The notes under the pieces were generated by a model, which saw only the letters and a program-made list of their open reading frames with translations, was not told where the DNA came from and made no database searches. From Thermoplasmata archaeon (lineage in GTDB: Archaea > Thermoplasmatota > Penumbrarchaeia > Penumbrarchaeales > Penumbrarchaeaceae): DNA of 13,947 nt. Location of the stretch: positions 1-13,947 of the forward strand of contig JAGLEG010000054.1 of NCBI GenBank assembly GCA_023145185.1, given 5' to 3'. Shown one piece after another: positions 1 through 4,708 of this stretch. Each line of letters begins with the position of its first letter. Position 1 is the stretch's first letter. Position numbers and translations under genes: made by a program.

Positions 1-2
1 GC

Positions 3-266
3 CCCGATCCACGGATCGGGGCATTTGTCGCCATGATCGGCCTGGAGAAATGGGAGCGGGGCGCCGAGAGGGACATGGTCGTCTTTCAGGCCGTACAACA
101 GTTCCTCATCACAATTCCCTTTATGATCCCGGTCTTGAACTATGTATATGGTATAATTTGGCTGGTATTGACCATAATCGCGTTGATGAAAGCCAATTCC
201 GGAGAATGTTGGGAGATGCCCTTTGTGGGCGAGTACGTACACAAGATCCTCGACAGGGAAGGATAA
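3..266 (+). CDS. DUF4870-like small membrane protein, C-terminal part (5' end outside window)
   Basis: The frame is open from the left edge to a TAA at 264-266, so the 5' end is probably cut off. The visible protein has an amphipathic stretch ending in VVFQAVQQ, then hydrophobic residues from about FLITIPFMIPVL through YGIIWLVLTIIAL. It ends in KANSGECWEMPFVGEY and a charged tail. DUF4870/Tic20-like proteins share this order: a charged segment with F-H/Q-A-x-Q, membrane helices, then K-A-x-x-G-x-x-W-x-x-P-x-x-G. The function of that family is not established; they are small integral membrane proteins of about 100-130 residues. An ATG at 33 would give a 77-residue protein lacking the usual first helix, so truncation by the window is the simpler reading. 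The next gene, prs, starts 84 bp downstream with its own TATA-like element. Confidence 0.6.
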   Translation, partial: PDPRIGAFVAMIGLEKWERGAERDMVVFQAVQQFLITIPFMIPVLNYVYGIIWLVLTIIALMKANSGECWEMPFVGEYVHKILDREG

Positions 267-308
267 TGGGCCGGATCTGTTTCTGCTCATTTTCCCATCT
301 GACAAGAA

Positions 309-318
309 CATATATCAA
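309..318 (+). promoter_or_regulatory. TATA-like box upstream of prs
   Basis: ACATATATCA lies about 37 nt before the prs ATG. An archaeal start site roughly 25 nt downstream would give a leader of about 12 nt that contains GGGAG at 342-346, four nt before the ATG. This fits independent transcription of prs-mptA. It rests on sequence pattern only. Confidence 0.4.
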
Positions 319-350
319 TCAGGATATTCTCCACCATCACAGGGAGACCA

Positions 351-1205
351 ATGAAGCTCATATCAGGCAGTTCAAACCCGAACCTGTCGGGACATCTTTT
401 GGACCTCATGGGGGCCCCGATTGTGGAGGCCGAGATCCGCAGATTTCCCGATGGTGAACTCTACGCCCGGATAGTGGATGATATCTCGGGAGAGGACGTG
501 TGCGTCGTTCAATCCACGTATCCGGACGACAATGCCCTCGAGTTCCTCATACTGACCCAGCTTGCACAGGACCTGGGCGCTGCATCCGTGACCGGGGTGA
601 TACCCTATTTCGGATATGCAAGGCAGGACCGGGTATTCAAGGCTGGGGAGTCCTTCACCGCAAGGACGATGGCCAGGCACATACAGATGGCCGTCGACCG
701 CGTTGTGTGTGTGAACCTTCACAAGGAGGCAATAACAGAGGAGTTCACGGATGCGAGGTGTACACACGTATCCGTCATGCCCCACATCGGTGAGTTCATG
801 AAACAGCATGATATACAGTATATCCTCGCCCCGGACAAGGGGGCTGCAGAGTATGCCCGGCAGGCTGCAGAGGCGGCTGGTTGTGAGTATACCAACCTGG
901 AGAAGAAGAGGTTGGACGGCCGGACCGTAAGCATGGCCCCCAAGGACCTTGATGTCAAGGGGAAGAAGGTCTGCATCATAGATGACATAATAGCAACGGG
1001 GGGGACGATCCTGAGGGCCTCCCAGGCGCTGAGAGAACAGGGTGCCGAATCGGTATTCGCCTGCTGTGCACATGGACTGTTCACCGGCGGGGGACGGAAG
1101 ATGCTTGAAAAGCATCTGGACGGCCTCTACTCGACGGATACCATAGAGAATCCAACTTCCAGCATATCCGCGGCTGCAGCTATCGCAGATGCATTATTGA
1201 AATGA
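351..1205 (+). CDS. prs: Ribose-phosphate pyrophosphokinase (PRPP synthetase), archaeal type
   Basis: It makes 5-phosphoribosyl-1-pyrophosphate from ribose 5-phosphate and ATP in the cytosol, feeding nucleotide, histidine and tryptophan synthesis and, in archaea, methanopterin synthesis. The 284 residues match the short archaeal form (bacterial enzymes are about 315). Visible motifs: PYFGYARQDR near residue 85; NLHKEAITEEF with His124 at the usual metal/ATP-site position; the ribose-phosphate/pyrophosphate region APDKGA (P161-G164); the KKR flexible-loop basic residues near 185; and the PRPP-binding signature DDIIATGGTI (D211 to about 220). The ATG at 351 is preceded by GGGAG at 342-346. The TGA overlaps the Shine-Dalgarno of mptA, only 9 bp before that gene's ATG, so the two are very likely co-transcribed. 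No key residue appears to be missing. Confidence 0.96.
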   Translation: MKLISGSSNPNLSGHLLDLMGAPIVEAEIRRFPDGELYARIVDDISGEDVCVVQSTYPDDNALEFLILTQLAQDLGAASVTGVIPYFGYARQDRVFKAGESFTARTMARHIQMAVDRVVCVNLHKEAITEEFTDARCTHVSVMPHIGEFMKQHDIQYILAPDKGAAEYARQAAEAAGCEYTNLEKKRLDGRTVSMAPKDLDVKGKKVCIIDDIIATGGTILRASQALREQGAESVFACCAHGLFTGGGRKMLEKHLDGLYSTDTIENPTSSISAAAAIADALLK

Positions 1206-1209
1206 GGTG
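1204..1209 (+). promoter_or_regulatory. Shine-Dalgarno of mptA overlapping the prs stop
   Basis: GAGGTG shares its first two bases with the TGA stop of prs (1203-1205) and sits 5 nt before the mptA ATG at 1215. The arrangement suggests translational coupling and fixes the mptA start. Confidence 0.65.
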
Positions 1210-1214
1210 TTGAG

Positions 1215-2144
1215 ATGGGGGAATATCCGGACGTTCAGGGAATAGAGGTCTCCGAGGGGTTCAAGATCAGCAGGGTGGGCGTGAAGGGGATAAAGAGGGA
1301 GGTGAAGATAGCAAGGCCGGACCGGGTTGTGCATCTTGTACCCACCTTTGATATCTCGGTGGACCTCCCCGCCGATCAGAAGGGAAGCCACATGTCCAGG
1401 CATGTGGAGGTCATAAACAGGGCCATCGACATGGTTATCGAGATGGAGAACCAGTCCCTGGAAGGGTTGGTGGAAAGGATCGCGGTCGAGCTGTTGAAAT
1501 CCCACGAATACGCAACGTATGCGGATGTGGAGCTGAAGGCTGACTACTTCATGGAGAAGGCCTCCCCCGATGAGAGGAGGTCCGTTGAGAACTACATAAT
1601 ATTCGCAAGCGCCAAGATCCAGAGAGGCGATGAGAGGCCCATGAGGTCCATCGGCGTGGAGGTCTCGGGGATGAGCACCTGCCCATGTGCGATGGAGACC
1701 GTTAGGTCGATGCTCAAGGATGACCTCAGGTCAAAGGGGTATTCGGGATCGGAGGTGGATATACTGGACCAGATCCCGGTGCCAACGCACAATCAGCGTA
1801 ATATCGCCCTGCTGAAGCTCGAGTGCAGGGATGGGATCAACATCGAGGCGGAGGAGCTCATAGATATAATCGAATCGTGCCTCTCGTCACCAACGTACGA
1901 GATCCTCAAAAGGAAGGGCGAGGGAATTATCGTACTTGATGCACACATGAAGCCAAAGTTCGTAGAGGATATCATAAGGGATATAATCGCTACTTTTCTG
2001 GAGAGGTATCCCGACATTCCCCCAACAATGACGATACTGGTGCGGTCCACGTCCGAGGAGTCGATCCATAAACATAACGCTTTTGCGGAGAGGATCGGGA
2101 CGCTGGGAGAGCTGAGGAATGGAAGCCGTTTCGATAAAGCTTGA
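1215..2144 (+). CDS. mptA: GTP cyclohydrolase IV (MptA, FolE2 family)
   Basis: It converts GTP to 7,8-dihydroneopterin 2',3'-cyclic phosphate, the first step of tetrahydromethanopterin (archaeal C1 carrier) synthesis. The 309-residue length is typical. Family landmarks: VDLPADQKGSHMSRHVEVI with H59 and H63; HEYAT near residue 95; the metal-site cysteine motif TCPCA (C156, C158); and PTHNQR (H192), the equivalent of the HNQR motif in FolE2 enzymes. Archaeal MptA has a longer spacer between the cysteine and HNQR motifs than bacterial FolE2, as seen here. It sits 9 bp behind prs. The link is sensible because a later methanopterin step (beta-RFAP synthase) consumes PRPP. MptA enzymes are Fe(II)-dependent in studied methanogens; that is family knowledge, not visible here. 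Its presence argues for H4MPT-type or related pterin chemistry in this organism. Confidence 0.95.
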   Translation: MGEYPDVQGIEVSEGFKISRVGVKGIKREVKIARPDRVVHLVPTFDISVDLPADQKGSHMSRHVEVINRAIDMVIEMENQSLEGLVERIAVELLKSHEYATYADVELKADYFMEKASPDERRSVENYIIFASAKIQRGDERPMRSIGVEVSGMSTCPCAMETVRSMLKDDLRSKGYSGSEVDILDQIPVPTHNQRNIALLKLECRDGINIEAEELIDIIESCLSSPTYEILKRKGEGIIVLDAHMKPKFVEDIIRDIIATFLERYPDIPPTMTILVRSTSEESIHKHNAFAERIGTLGELRNGSRFDKA

Positions 2145-2168
2145 ATCAAATATGATGGAACGATCCGA

Positions 2169-2178
2169 GTTTAATATA
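2169..2178 (+). promoter_or_regulatory. TATA-like element after mptA
   Basis: TTTAATATAAG-like sequence begins about 25 nt after the mptA stop. An initiation site about 25 nt further on would fall at the ATG at 2202, so it could drive a leaderless small ORF or an RNA that includes the hairpin at 2242-2276. It could also be chance AT richness. Confidence 0.3.
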
Positions 2179-2201
2179 AGAGAAGTTTTCAATGTGTCAA
2201 C

Positions 2202-2315
2202 ATGAGGCGGATCGATCATACGTCTTGGATAATATTTGTGTTTCGTTTCCGATTTCCCAGGAATATCGGAAACGAACCCCTGGATCTTAATAATACCCTT
2301 GAGCATTTAAAATAA
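2202..2315 (+). CDS. Possible 37-residue ORF spanning a hairpin
   Basis: The ORF runs from ATG 2202 to TAA 2313-2315. It encodes a short basic peptide beginning MRRIDHTSWIIFVFRFRF and ending NTLEHLK. In its favour is the TATA-like element about 25-30 nt upstream, the spacing expected for a leaderless archaeal transcript. Against it: short length, no recognisable family, and a 12-bp inverted repeat at 2242-2276 within it that could itself be the functional element. Treat it as a candidate only; the 2145-2358 gap otherwise shows no gene. Confidence 0.15.
   Translation: MRRIDHTSWIIFVFRFRFPRNIGNEPLDLNNTLEHLK
2242..2276. repeat. 12-bp perfect inverted repeat (hairpin)
   Basis: TTCGTTTCCGAT (2242-2253) is the exact reverse complement of ATCGGAAACGAA (2265-2276). 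The loop TTCCCAGGAAT can extend the stem with TTC/GAA. No T-run follows on either strand, so a simple intrinsic terminator is not supported. It may be an RNA structure in the mptA 3' region or a protein-binding site. Confidence 0.55.
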
Positions 2316-2358
2316 GCATCTATTAATGATTCTTTTTTCGGGGGGTTATCGGCATCCT

Positions 2359-2766
2359 TCATTTTTTTAGGTCATATAGGTCAAATCCAGAACTGAAAAA
2401 GTATCCCGGTCTTTCCTTTAGGACAATGTTCTTGTTATAAACCTCCTCGAATCTTTTTCCCATTTTCTCCTCAAATATTTTACAGACTCTCTGAAAATTG
2501 TGATTTGGCAGTTTTATTGAGAACCGACTTCCTTTGATCCCACCTAGGGAATGGCATTTCTCAATTTCATATTGATTTTTTCTTAGGTAAACGAATACAT
2601 ATTCACCAGTATGATAATTCTTATCATTGTAGAAAGGATAGATTTTCACAATCTTTTCATATGGAATGAAATTGACAATCATATATGCAATTCTACTAGG
2701 TTTAATCCCGTTCTCATAAATGTCCAGAAAAGTTATTCTGAACAACAACTTCCCTTTCTTCATCAT
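2359..2766 (-). CDS. Hypothetical protein, possible PH-like domain
   Basis: The 135-residue protein begins MMKKGKLLFRITFLDIYENG. It is visibly AT-richer than the metabolic genes around it. It has the alternating hydrophobic pattern of a small beta-barrel: GIKPSR, then NFIPYEKIVKIYPF, then EYVFVYLRKNQYEIE, then a C-terminal helix FQRVCKIFEEKMGKRFEEVY. A strand with 'IPYEKI' followed by more strands and a capping helix 'F..V..I.EEK' is how bacterial/archaeal PH-like domains often read; this is a pattern impression, not an identification. The ATG at 2766 is chosen because a TATA-like box (2797-2806) would start transcription near 2776, giving a short leader with GAGG. An upstream TTG at 2778 is less likely. 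A separate 26-codon ORF with a strong ribosome binding site lies just upstream and may be its frameshifted N-terminus. Confidence 0.6.
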   Translation of the reverse strand: MMKKGKLLFRITFLDIYENGIKPSRIAYMIVNFIPYEKIVKIYPFYNDKNYHTGEYVFVYLRKNQYEIEKCHSLGGIKGSRFSIKLPNHNFQRVCKIFEEKMGKRFEEVYNKNIVLKERPGYFFSSGFDLYDLKK

Positions 2767-2796
2767 TATCCTCTTCAAATTACTATTACTACTGAG

Positions 2797-2806
2797 GTTT
2801 ATATGT
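2797..2806 (-). promoter_or_regulatory. TATA-like box for the minus-strand PH-like gene
   Basis: Read on the minus strand it is ACATATAAAC, about 35 nt before the ATG at 2766. Predicted initiation near 2776 leaves a leader of about 10 nt carrying GAGG. If the upstream 26-codon ORF is really the gene's N-terminus, this box would be fortuitous. Confidence 0.35.
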
Positions 2807-2815
2807 CTGGTCTTT

Positions 2816-2896
2816 TCAACTTTTCATTCTTCCGCCATTTCCGGAATCGTTCACAGGGTCGTTCATATTCACCTGATCAAATGAAGCTCTATTCAT
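2816..2896 (-). CDS. 26-codon ORF with strong Shine-Dalgarno; possible uORF or frameshifted N-terminus
   Basis: On the minus strand, AAGGAGGATAAA directly precedes an ATG (2894-2896) and is among the best ribosome binding sites in the window. The frame encodes MNRASFDQVNMNDPVNDSGN then GGRMKS and stops at 2816-2818. Near its end, in ATGAAAAGTTGA, removing one A from the four-A run would join this frame to the open frame that continues without a stop into the PH-like gene (through VEKTRHINLSS...). It could therefore be the true start of that gene broken by a one-base difference, a programmed shift, or an independent small peptide or upstream ORF. The composition is Asn/Asp-rich; no family is recognised. 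Confidence 0.35.
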   Translation of the reverse strand: MNRASFDQVNMNDPVNDSGNGGRMKS

Positions 2897-2923
2897 TTTA
2901 TCCTCCTTCATTTGTGAATGTCC

Positions 2924-2955
2924 ACTGAAACGTAGCCCAAAGGGAACGTTTCAGT
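2924..2955. repeat. 10-bp perfect inverted repeat (hairpin)
   Basis: ACTGAAACGT (2924-2933) pairs exactly with ACGTTTCAGT (2946-2955). The 12-nt loop contains CCC-AAA-GGG, which can form a second short stem. It lies 27 bp upstream of the minus-strand 26-codon ORF, so on that strand it would sit in a leader; on the plus strand nothing obvious depends on it. No adjacent T-run. Confidence 0.6.
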
Positions 2956-2994
2956 AGGGTCAACTCTATCCTTTCAACGTCCTGGTGGCTTATC

Positions 2995-3019
2995 AAACTT
3001 TGCTTTCTTGCGCAAGTTT
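2995..3019. repeat. Imperfect inverted repeat after small minus-strand ORF
   Basis: AAACTT(T)GC at 2995-3003 pairs with GCAAGTTT at 3012-3019, with one bulged T. On the minus strand it starts about 6 nt after the stop of the ORF at 3025-3159, so it could be that ORF's transcript end, though no T-tract follows. Confidence 0.35.
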
Positions 3020-3024
3020 CGGAA

Positions 3025-3159
3025 TTATTCCATTTGATCTGGAACAATAACTCGAGTTGATTCTGTCAGATGTTCAATAGATATATCGTCAACAGTAGCC
3101 AGCTTTCCCTCCAAGGGCGGATTTAGAGTTCCATCATTCAAATCCAGGTTTTGACCCAT
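3025..3159 (-). CDS. Small acidic ORF (44 codons), unknown
   Basis: It runs from ATG 3157-3159 to TAA 3025-3027 and encodes a peptide starting MGQNLDLNDGTLNPPLEGKL and ending TRVIVPDQME. An in-frame ATG at 3174 would add five residues. A G-run lies upstream, but no clean Shine-Dalgarno. The composition (acidic, with ordinary hydrophobic spacing LATVDDISIEHL) looks more like protein than random sequence, but it matches nothing I recognise. It could be an intact small gene or the tail of a decayed one. It shares orientation and AT-rich character with the PH-like gene further along the minus strand. Confidence 0.25.
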   Translation of the reverse strand: MGQNLDLNDGTLNPPLEGKLATVDDISIEHLTESTRVIVPDQME

Positions 3160-3183
3160 GTCATTTCCCCCCATCACGTGTAG

Positions 3184-3276
3184 ATCGGTCTGATCGTAAC
3201 CTTCCTAATCGTGCTGTCCATCCTGTCGCTGCTGATCTTCGGCAGGAGAAAAGAGGAATACTGCGACGAGGAGTGA
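3184..3276 (+). pseudogene. Remnant: C-terminal membrane anchor of a lost gene
   Basis: In one frame, 30 codons read as a near-perfect transmembrane helix (IGLIVTFLIVLSILSLLIF) followed by a charged cytoplasmic tail GRRKEEYCDEE and a TGA at 3274-3276. The same frame has TAG at 3181-3183 immediately before it, and there is no start codon. Base use here (CTG, ATC, GTG) is like the GC-richer chromosomal genes, unlike the AT-rich sequence on either side. The simplest reading is the surviving 3' end of a membrane-anchored surface protein whose 5' part was deleted. Hairpins just after the stop may be its former transcript end. The parent family cannot be named. Confidence 0.5.
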
Positions 3277-3290
3277 TCACAGATATGTCC

Positions 3291-3379
3291 CTCCCTCCAG
3301 GGAGAAGGCACATTGAGATGGCTGGTTTATCCGTTCAACCAGCCTATCACACCGGGTCGTTTGAAATAACCTCATTTCA
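3291..3379. repeat. Three successive short inverted repeats
   Basis: Three hairpins follow one another. CTCCC-TCCA-GGGAG is at 3291-3304. GGCTGGTT (3320-3327) pairs with AACCAGCC (3337-3344) around a 9-nt loop. TGAAAT (3362-3367) pairs with ATTTCA (3374-3379) around 6 nt. They follow the gene remnant's stop at 3276 and precede the zinc-protein gene. No gene is seen in 3277-3509. They may be leftover transcript-end structures or an untranslated structured leader. Confidence 0.4.
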
Positions 3380-3509
3380 GAGAATGAAAAAGGATCTCAA
3401 TGGATATATGCTCAAATATTTGGGAATTTCACCTCAATAGAGGCATAAGTAGTTATACTACCTACCTGTGGGGGAGCCATCGTCTCCAAAAGGCGATTGG
3501 AAATATAAT

Positions 3510-3677
3510 ATGTATAACGACAGAAATGGAGGGGGCTATGACAGGGCCCCTCGTGAGATGCACGACGCAGTTTGTGCAGAGTGTAAACAGCAGACCCAAG
3601 TACCTTTCAAGCCCTCAGAGGACAGGCCCGTATATTGTAGGGACTGTTACGCAAAGAGAAGGCCCGCAAGGTACTAA
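3510..3677 (+). CDS. Small CxxC-x17-CxxC zinc-binding protein
   Basis: This 55-residue basic protein carries one zinc-ribbon-like motif. Cys22-x2-Cys25, then exactly 17 residues containing VPFKPSEDRPV, then Cys43-x2-Cys46, followed by YAKRRPARY. Many archaea and some bacteria encode small proteins of this pattern (REMHxAVCxxC...VPFKP...PVYCxxCY), annotated only as CxxC-x17-CxxC domain proteins. A nucleic-acid-binding or ribosome-associated role is often guessed but not established. The ATG at 3510 is chosen because the family usually starts a few residues before a Gly/Arg-rich patch and the PREMH segment; a GTG at 3468 in frame would add 14 unlike residues. There is no clear Shine-Dalgarno. 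A TTATACTA element at about 3452-3459 could be its promoter. A strong hairpin-T10 terminator follows at 3748-3794. Confidence 0.8.
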   Translation: MYNDRNGGGYDRAPREMHDAVCAECKQQTQVPFKPSEDRPVYCRDCYAKRRPARY

Positions 3678-3699
3678 TTCTTCAGTTTAACTTTTACCA

Positions 3700-3716
3700 T
3701 TTAAATAATATTTAAA
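3700..3716 (+). promoter_or_regulatory. AT-rich TATA-like near-palindrome
   Basis: TTTAAATAATATTTAAA sits between the zinc-protein stop and the tandem hairpins. As a TATA box it would place initiation near 3728-3733, inside the first hairpin, so its role for an RNA containing both hairpins is uncertain. Confidence 0.25.
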
Positions 3717-3721
3717 GGTAC

Positions 3722-3745
3722 GACCCCGTCAGGGCTGACAGGGTC
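3722..3745 (+). repeat. Hairpin preceding the terminator
   Basis: GACCC (3722-3726) pairs with GGGTC (3741-3745), and GTCA (3728-3731) pairs with TGAC (3736-3739). There is one C/A mismatch and a GGGC loop. It lies directly in front of the hairpin-T10 terminator, so the 3' end of this transcript is two stacked hairpins. Confidence 0.5.
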
Positions 3746-3747
3746 CA

Positions 3748-3794
3748 GGGACCTTTCCCTTGGACATTCACAAGGAAAGGTTCCTTTTTTTTTT
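3748..3794 (+). terminator. Hairpin plus T10 tract (plus-strand terminator)
   Basis: GGGACC-TTTCCC-TTG (3748-3762) pairs with CAAGGAAAGGTTCC (3771-3784), giving about 14 pairs with one bulged C and one G-U pair around an 8-nt loop. Ten consecutive T residues at 3785-3794 follow at once. It has the shape of a bacterial intrinsic terminator; archaeal termination mainly needs the T-tract. It serves the zinc-protein gene or a small RNA, and its T-run abuts the stop of the converging minus-strand gene at 3793. Confidence 0.7.
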
Positions 3795-4149
3795 AATAAT
3801 TTCTCAAGCTATCTATCATGATCATTTCAGTGTCATTCGTGAAGGTGAACCCTTCATCTTCCGAGGTATTGAAATATGGTGAATCCGCAAATATCTTAAC
3901 TGAAACGCTATGGCAATGTGTAGTTGATCCTACCATGTTATACTGTACTGAACCGGTGATGTGAATGATCGCATCATCTTCCCCATTTAATTGAGCAAAA
4001 TATTTGGAATCATCGATCTGAAGACCTATTGGTGTTTCATTTATCGCTTCGACTTCCTGTAAGCTGAAGATCATTAAGGAGTATATGATCGAAAATAGAA
4101 ACATAACCAATAGAACGCATCTGAAGTATCTTCCCTTCCACTTCACCAT
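3793..4149 (-). CDS. Hypothetical secreted or membrane-anchored protein
   Basis: The protein has 118 residues from ATG 4147-4149. Basic MVKWKGRYFR leads into a hydrophobic segment CVLLVMFLFSIIYSLMIFSL, a signal peptide or N-terminal anchor, then about 80 extracellular residues. The rest has strand-like repeats (AIIHITGSVQYNMV; SVSVKIFADSPYF; GFTFTNDTEMIMI) suggesting one Ig-like beta-sandwich, possibly cut short at the C-terminus because it stops at DSLRNY just after a strand. The frame is open to 4266, but a TATA box at 4167-4176 lies about 23 nt before 4149, so a leaderless start at 4149 fits and avoids overlap with the upstream gene. No family is recognised. Confidence 0.55.
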   Translation of the reverse strand: MVKWKGRYFRCVLLVMFLFSIIYSLMIFSLQEVEAINETPIGLQIDDSKYFAQLNGEDDAIIHITGSVQYNMVGSTTHCHSVSVKIFADSPYFNTSEDEGFTFTNDTEMIMIDSLRNY

Positions 4150-4166
4150 GAAAAGAAATGAGAAAG

Positions 4167-4176
4167 TGCATATAAA
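4167..4176 (-). promoter_or_regulatory. TATA box for the secreted hypothetical gene
   Basis: Minus-strand ATTTATATGC is centred about 23 nt before the ATG at 4149, which is the archaeal TATA-to-start-site distance, so the transcript is probably leaderless. This is the main reason for preferring the internal start. Confidence 0.5.
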
Positions 4177-4252
4177 TTGGTTGTTGAACAAGGATGACCT
4201 TTCCCTTCTAACGCAATTTCGGGAAGTATGAATGTTAGATAAGGTGTTTCTA

Positions 4253-4522
4253 TCACAACTCATCAAGACCCATACCCTGAGAGGTGGGGGGCTTCTTCTT
4301 TAAATTTGTAACGATCGTGATCAGACCACCGAAGAAGAGAGCACCACCGGAAAAGCAGACAGGCCACGAGAGCAATCCAAACATGGCGTTAACAAAAGGC
4401 ATCGCTATCGACAGTAGGATCAGTACCACACCGGGGATCAACATTATCTTCCCTTTTTTTCTATTTCTCTCCCTCTTTAGAGTATTCTCGTAATGGTCTC
4501 TCATCGGGTCATAGGATGTCAT
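4253..4522 (-). CDS. Small two-helix membrane protein, unknown
   Basis: The protein has 89 residues. The N-terminus is charged (MTSYDPMRDHYENTLKRERN, then RKKGK). It is followed by two hydrophobic segments, IMLIPGVVLILLSIAMPFV (about residues 26-44) and LLSWPVCFSGGALFFGGLITIV (about 50-71), and a polar tail KKKPPTSQGMGLDEL. The positive-inside pattern places both termini in the cytoplasm. TATAAC on the plus strand at 4541-4546 (minus-strand GTTATA) lies about 20 nt before the ATG, and GGTGA lies just before it, so a very short leader is likely. The 3' end is 103 bp before the next minus-strand gene. No named family is recognised. Confidence 0.6.
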   Translation of the reverse strand: MTSYDPMRDHYENTLKRERNRKKGKIMLIPGVVLILLSIAMPFVNAMFGLLSWPVCFSGGALFFGGLITIVTNLKKKPPTSQGMGLDEL

Positions 4523-4559
4523 TCTCTCTTCACCATGTCGTATAACAAGATCAAATTAC

Positions 4560-4569
4560 TTAACGTTAA
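4560..4569. promoter_or_regulatory. 10-bp palindrome upstream of the two-helix gene
   Basis: TTAACGTTAA is a perfect palindrome. It lies about 15 bp upstream of the minus-strand TATA-like element, where an archaeal regulator could bind. The rest of the 4523-4708 gap shows no gene. Such AT-rich 10-mers also occur by chance. Confidence 0.25.
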
Positions 4570-4708
4570 TGAGCGTCAGATCCTTCGCTTGTATCAAGAA
4601 CAATCGGACAACTTCCGAAGATACTTCAATACCTCCACATTCTCAAACCCACCTCATGTACCATAATCCTGCAAAAGGTTTATTGTCGAGTATGGGGTTT
4701 TGGTATTG

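Noticed and set aside
1..22. Perfect 10-bp inverted repeat around AC at the left edge, terminator- or attachment-like
   Set aside because: It lies inside the open frame of the partial DUF4870-like gene and no T-tract follows; most likely coding coincidence.
372..1115. 247-codon open frame antisense to prs
   Set aside because: It lies wholly opposite an unmistakable prs gene and its translation resembles no protein; a shadow frame from codon bias.
3400..3690. 96-codon plus-strand frame overlapping the zinc-protein gene
   Set aside because: It is out of frame with the conserved CxxC-x17-CxxC protein and its translation shows no recognisable pattern.
2911..3774. 13-mer TGGACATTCACAA present near 2912-2924 (minus) and at 3762-3774 (plus)
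   Set aside because: A shared 13-mer is expected by chance in 14 kb, and the flanking bases do not match.
4150..4266. 39 extra N-terminal codons for the secreted hypothetical protein
   Set aside because: They would overlap the upstream gene and place basic polar sequence before the signal peptide; a TATA box inside this stretch supports the start at 4149.
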